Source: Flavobacteriales bacterium (GTDB taxonomy: Bacteria > Bacteroidota > Bacteroidia > Flavobacteriales > BACL11). From it: a stretch of DNA of 8,953 nucleotides. The notes under the pieces are model-generated. The model saw only the letters and a program-made list of their open reading frames with translations, made no database searches and was not told the origin of the DNA. A program made the position numbers and the translations under genes. Location: assembly GCA_002697505.1 (NCBI GenBank), contig NZWA01000002.1, positions 1-8,953 of the forward strand, read 5' to 3'. Of this stretch, positions 6,507 to 8,953 are shown in pieces; position 1 is the first letter of the stretch, and each line of letters opens with the position of its first letter.

Positions 6507-7321
6507 TGAAACAATATGTAATTCATATACCATCATCAAAAATAAGTGTTAAGAATGCACAAGAAGTGATAGATAGTGCAAAAGAAATTGGTAAGATAGA
6601 TGTAGAGTTGTGGGAAGGTCAACATCGAGACGGTGCATTTAGAAAGATGTATGAAAAAAATATGAGATTACATAGAATGGAAGAATGGGAAAACTATTCT
6701 TATCTTGATTGTATAGTTGGTTGTTTTATGAGTCATTTTTCACTATGGGAAGAATCAGTTAGAACTAATGAACGAATAATGATATTAGAACATGATGCAA
6801 TTTTTGTTAATGAATACAAAGATTATTATTGGGATGGTATTGTAAATATAGGTAGACCATTATGGGGAAATTGGTTTTTAAAAGATAAAAAAGTAAAAAA
6901 TGCATTTGGTGAGAATAAAGGACATGGTGAGAGAGAACATATAGAAGATGGGTTTTATAAAAGAGATATCGATAAATGTGAAAAACCACATTTAGGTGCA
7001 GGTGCTGCATATAAACAAGATTCACCAGACCATAAAGATTATTGTGGATGTGAAAAAAATTGGTTAGTGGGTGCACATTCATATATTGTTTCACCAAGAA
7101 TTGCAGGAGAGATGGTAGATTTTGCAACCAAATATGGCATACTACCAGCAGATGTTTTTATTAGACCAGAGTATTTTCCTATGGCAGATTATTTACCTTT
7201 TTGTACTTATCAAAAACAAAATTCTACTATGATACAAAGGGATTTACCAGATGAACAATGGTGGAGATGGAAAACAGGTGCTGTTGAAAATTGGAAAGGT
7301 GTAGAGGATACTTGGAAATGA
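6506..7321 (+). CDS. GT25-like glycosyltransferase (LPS glycosyltransferase superfamily)
   Basis: 271 aa, starting at the ATG of TAATG that overlaps the preceding stop by one base; AGG (6497-6499) lies 6 bases upstream. IVGCFMSHFSLWEESV (70-85) is the family's GC-x-x-SH-x-x-x-W signature, followed by IMILEHDAIF (91-100), the position of the catalytic or metal-site E-D-D; here the first Asp is His (EHD). LVGAHSYIVSPRIAGEMVDF (187-206) and ILPADVFI (212-219) match the C-terminal G-x-x-x-Y-x-I-x-x-x-x-A and P-x-D motifs. The stretch 135-185 has several Cys and His (C158, C180, C182) without a clear metal pattern. GT25 enzymes add galactose or related sugars to lipooligosaccharide or collagen. 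It lies between the two GT7 paralogues and is translationally coupled to both. The specific sugar is unknown. Confidence 0.78.
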   Translation: MKQYVIHIPSSKISVKNAQEVIDSAKEIGKIDVELWEGQHRDGAFRKMYEKNMRLHRMEEWENYSYLDCIVGCFMSHFSLWEESVRTNERIMILEHDAIFVNEYKDYYWDGIVNIGRPLWGNWFLKDKKVKNAFGENKGHGEREHIEDGFYKRDIDKCEKPHLGAGAAYKQDSPDHKDYCGCEKNWLVGAHSYIVSPRIAGEMVDFATKYGILPADVFIRPEYFPMADYLPFCTYQKQNSTMIQRDLPDEQWWRWKTGAVENWKGVEDTWK

Positions 7322-8742
7322 AATTAGGAGTTTGTATACCATATAGAGATACAGGTGATGGTGTTAGAAAAAAACATTTAGATACTTTGATACCACATTT
7401 AGAAAAGTTTCTTGGTGAACGAAATATAGAATTTAGATGTTATATAGGACATCAAGTAGATGATAAAAAATTTAATCGTAGTGGTACAAAAAATGTTGCA
7501 TTTCTTGCAGCCAAAGAAGATGGTTGTGATTATGTAGCGTTTCATGATGTAGATATGTTACCACAAGATGATTGTGATTACTCACATCCAGGTGATACAC
7601 CAAAACATATTGCAACTTATCTTTCACAATGGGATTACACTTTACGAGATATACATTATTTTGGTGGTGTGGTGATATTCACAATAGAACAATTTGAAAA
7701 TGTAAACGGATACCTTACAGATTATTGGGGTTGGGGTTTTGAGGATGATGATTTATTTTGGAGATGTATACAAAAAGGTTATTTTAAACCAGAGTATATT
7801 GAATCACCAGGTAGTACAAAAGTTTTACAATTTGATGGTGAAGAAACACATATAAAGATTCCAGCATCAAAAACAATAATGAACATACCAAACAAAGGTT
7901 GTGAAATAGAAGCAATTGTACATTCTGAAATAGAAAGTGAAGATAAAGAATTTTTAATTGGCAATGATATAGGACATTTAAAATATCCAATAGTATCAAG
8001 GAAAGGTTGGGATTTTGATATCTCGTATAATAACTCAAAAGCATTTTCATATTGTTTATGGGGATTAAAAAATGAATTACATTATGGTTGGATGATGAGA
8101 TATCCTAATCAATGGAGTAAAGTTAATTTTAAAGTTGATACATATGAAAGAAGTAGAACCATCACAATTAATGATGAGGTGTATGGTATGGAGTTTGGCC
8201 CACAAAAATCTATTTTACCATATGAGGGAGATTTAAAAAGATATGGTTCAACACCATTTTGGATTGGTAAAAATCCACCAAATCCACATGACCCATTTAG
8301 AGATAGAAACAGACCATTTAAAGGTAAGATGTATTCTATAAAAATGTGGAACCATGATAAAGAATTAGTATTGCATTATGATATGAGTAAATCATGGAGA
8401 AGAGATAAGTTGTTAGATTTAAGTGGTAACGAGAATCATGGTGAATTAGTACTTGGTAAAGGTAGAATCACTAAAGATAATGTTATGATTAGTAAAACAA
8501 TCACACCACATAGAAGATGGGGAACAATGGAATGTATGTATCACGATGATGAGGGAATTATTGATAATCAATTTCAAGGAGACCCAGAGGCAACAAAAAT
8601 AAATGAAGTTACTTATAAAAAAGGAATGCAAAAGGATAAAATAGATATCACTACAAATGGTTTATCAGATATGAAATTTGTAATAGAATCTACTGAAGAT
8701 GATATTTATAATAGACATAAGATAATAAATGTGAGGTTTTAG
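7318..8742 (+). CDS. Second GT7 galactosyltransferase-like protein with inserted LamG domain
   Basis: 474 aa from ATG 7318, which overlaps the preceding TGA (ATGA) and gives MKLGVCIPYRD, aligning with the start of its paralogue at 5085. An in-frame ATG at 7291 would add nine unrelated residues and is less likely. The GT7 motifs are VCIPYRD (5-11), FNRSGTKNVAF (52-62), FHDVDMLP (75-82), YFGGVVIFT (114-122) and NGYLTDYWGWGFEDDDLFWR (130-149). A LamG-like domain (about 166-380) follows, opening with VLQFDGEETHIKIP and closing with LDLSGNENHGELV. GT7 then resumes with CMYH (406-409) at the metal-ligand position and TTNGLSDMKFVI (445-456). The retained architecture against divergent sequence suggests an old duplication and different sugar specificity from the first copy. 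GAGG (7304-7307) is 10 bases upstream, a long spacing. The last base overlaps the GTG of the next gene. Confidence 0.8.
   Translation: MKLGVCIPYRDTGDGVRKKHLDTLIPHLEKFLGERNIEFRCYIGHQVDDKKFNRSGTKNVAFLAAKEDGCDYVAFHDVDMLPQDDCDYSHPGDTPKHIATYLSQWDYTLRDIHYFGGVVIFTIEQFENVNGYLTDYWGWGFEDDDLFWRCIQKGYFKPEYIESPGSTKVLQFDGEETHIKIPASKTIMNIPNKGCEIEAIVHSEIESEDKEFLIGNDIGHLKYPIVSRKGWDFDISYNNSKAFSYCLWGLKNELHYGWMMRYPNQWSKVNFKVDTYERSRTITINDEVYGMEFGPQKSILPYEGDLKRYGSTPFWIGKNPPNPHDPFRDRNRPFKGKMYSIKMWNHDKELVLHYDMSKSWRRDKLLDLSGNENHGELVLGKGRITKDNVMISKTITPHRRWGTMECMYHDDEGIIDNQFQGDPEATKINEVTYKKGMQKDKIDITTNGLSDMKFVIESTEDDIYNRHKIINVRF
7813..8457 (+). other. LamG-like domain nested in the second GT7 enzyme
   Basis: Approximate limits (residues 166-380 of the 7318-8742 protein). 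It begins with a textbook LamG_3 strand (VLQFDGEETHIKIP) and ends with LVLHYDMSKSW and LLDLSGNENHGELV, the hYdf...DlSGngnhG pattern. FWIGKNPP and FKGKMYSIKMWN (335-346) supply the middle strands. It is much more diverged from the first copy than the flanking transferase motifs are, which would fit recognition of a different ligand. Confidence 0.72.
8700..8736 (+). promoter_or_regulatory. Third TGATATTTAT copy and Shine-Dalgarno before GTG 8742
   Basis: TGATATTTAT (8700-8709) lies within the 3' end of the second GT7 gene, 42 bases before the GTG start of the next gene. This resembles the distances of the other two copies from their downstream ATGs (31 and 45 bases). GAGG (8733-8736) is 5 bases before GTG 8742 and supports that start. 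The regulatory reading of the repeat is inference. Confidence 0.35.
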
Positions 8743-8953
8743 TGCCAGAAGAAAAAAAACAAGAACTATCGATTGAAAATCAACACTTTGTAAAAACAAA
8801 GGAAAAATTAGATAACATTGGACCAGGTATGTGTTTAGCAAAATGGACACAAACCACATTACATCTACAAACAGGTCATAACCATTCTTGTCACCATCCA
8901 AGAACACACAAAGTAGATTTAAAAGAAATAGCAAGAAATCCAAGTGCTCTACA
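8742..8953 (+). CDS. Partial gene: probable radical SAM/SPASM-type protein, N-terminus
   Basis: The gene begins at GTG 8742, overlapping the TAG stop of the previous gene by one base, and runs off the window after 70 codons. GAGG sits 5 bases upstream. A polar leader (residues 1-27) precedes C31-LAK-W35-x5-H41-x3-G45-x4-C50. This reproduces, nearly residue for residue in spacing, the N-terminal SPASM-like pattern of the radical SAM protein at 2968-4002 (C9, W13, H19, G22, C27). The following VDLKEIARNPSAL resembles the LGNILEKSWEDIW segment after the cysteines there. I recall similar openings in phage-encoded radical SAM proteins with twitch/SPASM domains, but the core CxxxCxxC would lie beyond the window, so the call rests on the N-terminal signature. 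It is not truncated by mutation, only by the window edge. Confidence 0.62.
   Translation, partial: MPEEKKQELSIENQHFVKTKEKLDNIGPGMCLAKWTQTTLHLQTGHNHSCHHPRTHKVDLKEIARNPSAL

Noticed and set aside
7291..7317. Upstream ATG at 7291 as start of the second GT7/LamG gene
   Set aside because: ATG 7318 gives MKLGVCIPYR, aligning with the first residue of the paralogue (MKLGVIVPYR), and forms the ATGA overlap seen elsewhere in the cluster.
2471..8943. Open reading frames on the - strand (for example 2471-2668, 4784-4984, 6807-7127, 7784-8050, 8665-8943)
   Set aside because: All lie opposite well-supported + strand genes, have compositions rich in Leu, Ile, Phe, His and Cys typical of antisense AT-rich frames, lack convincing ribosome sites, and match no family.
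1..8953. tRNA genes, CRISPR arrays, insertion sequences, attachment sites, rho-independent terminators
   Set aside because: No cloverleaf, regularly spaced repeats, transposase or terminal inverted repeats, or GC-rich hairpin followed by a T-run was found; gaps between genes are at most 42 bases.

Overview
The window is a strongly AT-rich (roughly 30% GC by eye), fully one-directional stretch of DNA. Ten tightly packed genes all lie on the + strand, and most overlap by 1-4 bases or abut. The gene types are class I methyltransferase, radical SAM proteins, GT4/GT2/GT25/GT7-like glycosyltransferases, and a structural-looking protein ending in a Hint domain. With the compact layout and very low GC, they suggest the structural/accessory region of a marine T4-like tailed phage genome or metagenomic viral contig. 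No terminase, capsid or tail hallmark gene lies inside the window, so this assignment is inference. No tRNA, CRISPR array, transposon or integrase was seen.

Layout: (a) 6-1166, GT4-like glycosyltransferase; (b) 1195-2232, Ser/Thr/Asn-rich protein with a C-terminal self-processing Hint domain; (c) 2249-2971, class I SAM methyltransferase; (d) 2968-4002, radical SAM protein with a SPASM-like cysteine domain placed N-terminally; (e) 3999-4850, GT2-type glycosyltransferase; (f) 4893-5084, 63-residue charged helical protein of unknown role; (g) 5085-6506, a protein closely resembling animal-type beta-1,4-galactosyltransferases (GT7) with a LamG-like domain nested inside it; (h) 6506-7321, GT25-like glycosyltransferase; (i) 7318-8742, a second GT7/LamG protein paralogous to (g); (j) 8742 to the window end, the start of a second radical SAM-type gene whose N-terminus matches that of (d). 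The only gaps between genes are 28, 16 and 42 bases, so no stretch above 300 bases lacks a gene.

Taken together the genes look like a glycan-building and modifying cassette: five sugar transferases, one methyltransferase and two radical SAM proteins, next to a likely exposed virion protein. A reasonable but unproven reading is that the phage decorates its own structural proteins or remodels host surface glycans. The most unusual element is the pair of GT7 enzymes. In both, a LamG-like domain splits the transferase fold between the WGWGFEDDD motif and the C-terminal part that carries the expected metal-binding His and the (D/N)GLS segment.

A repeated TGATATTTAT element occurs in the two longest intergenic gaps, starting at the stop codon of the preceding gene. 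It occurs again about 40 bases upstream of the last gene, so it may be a regulatory signal.
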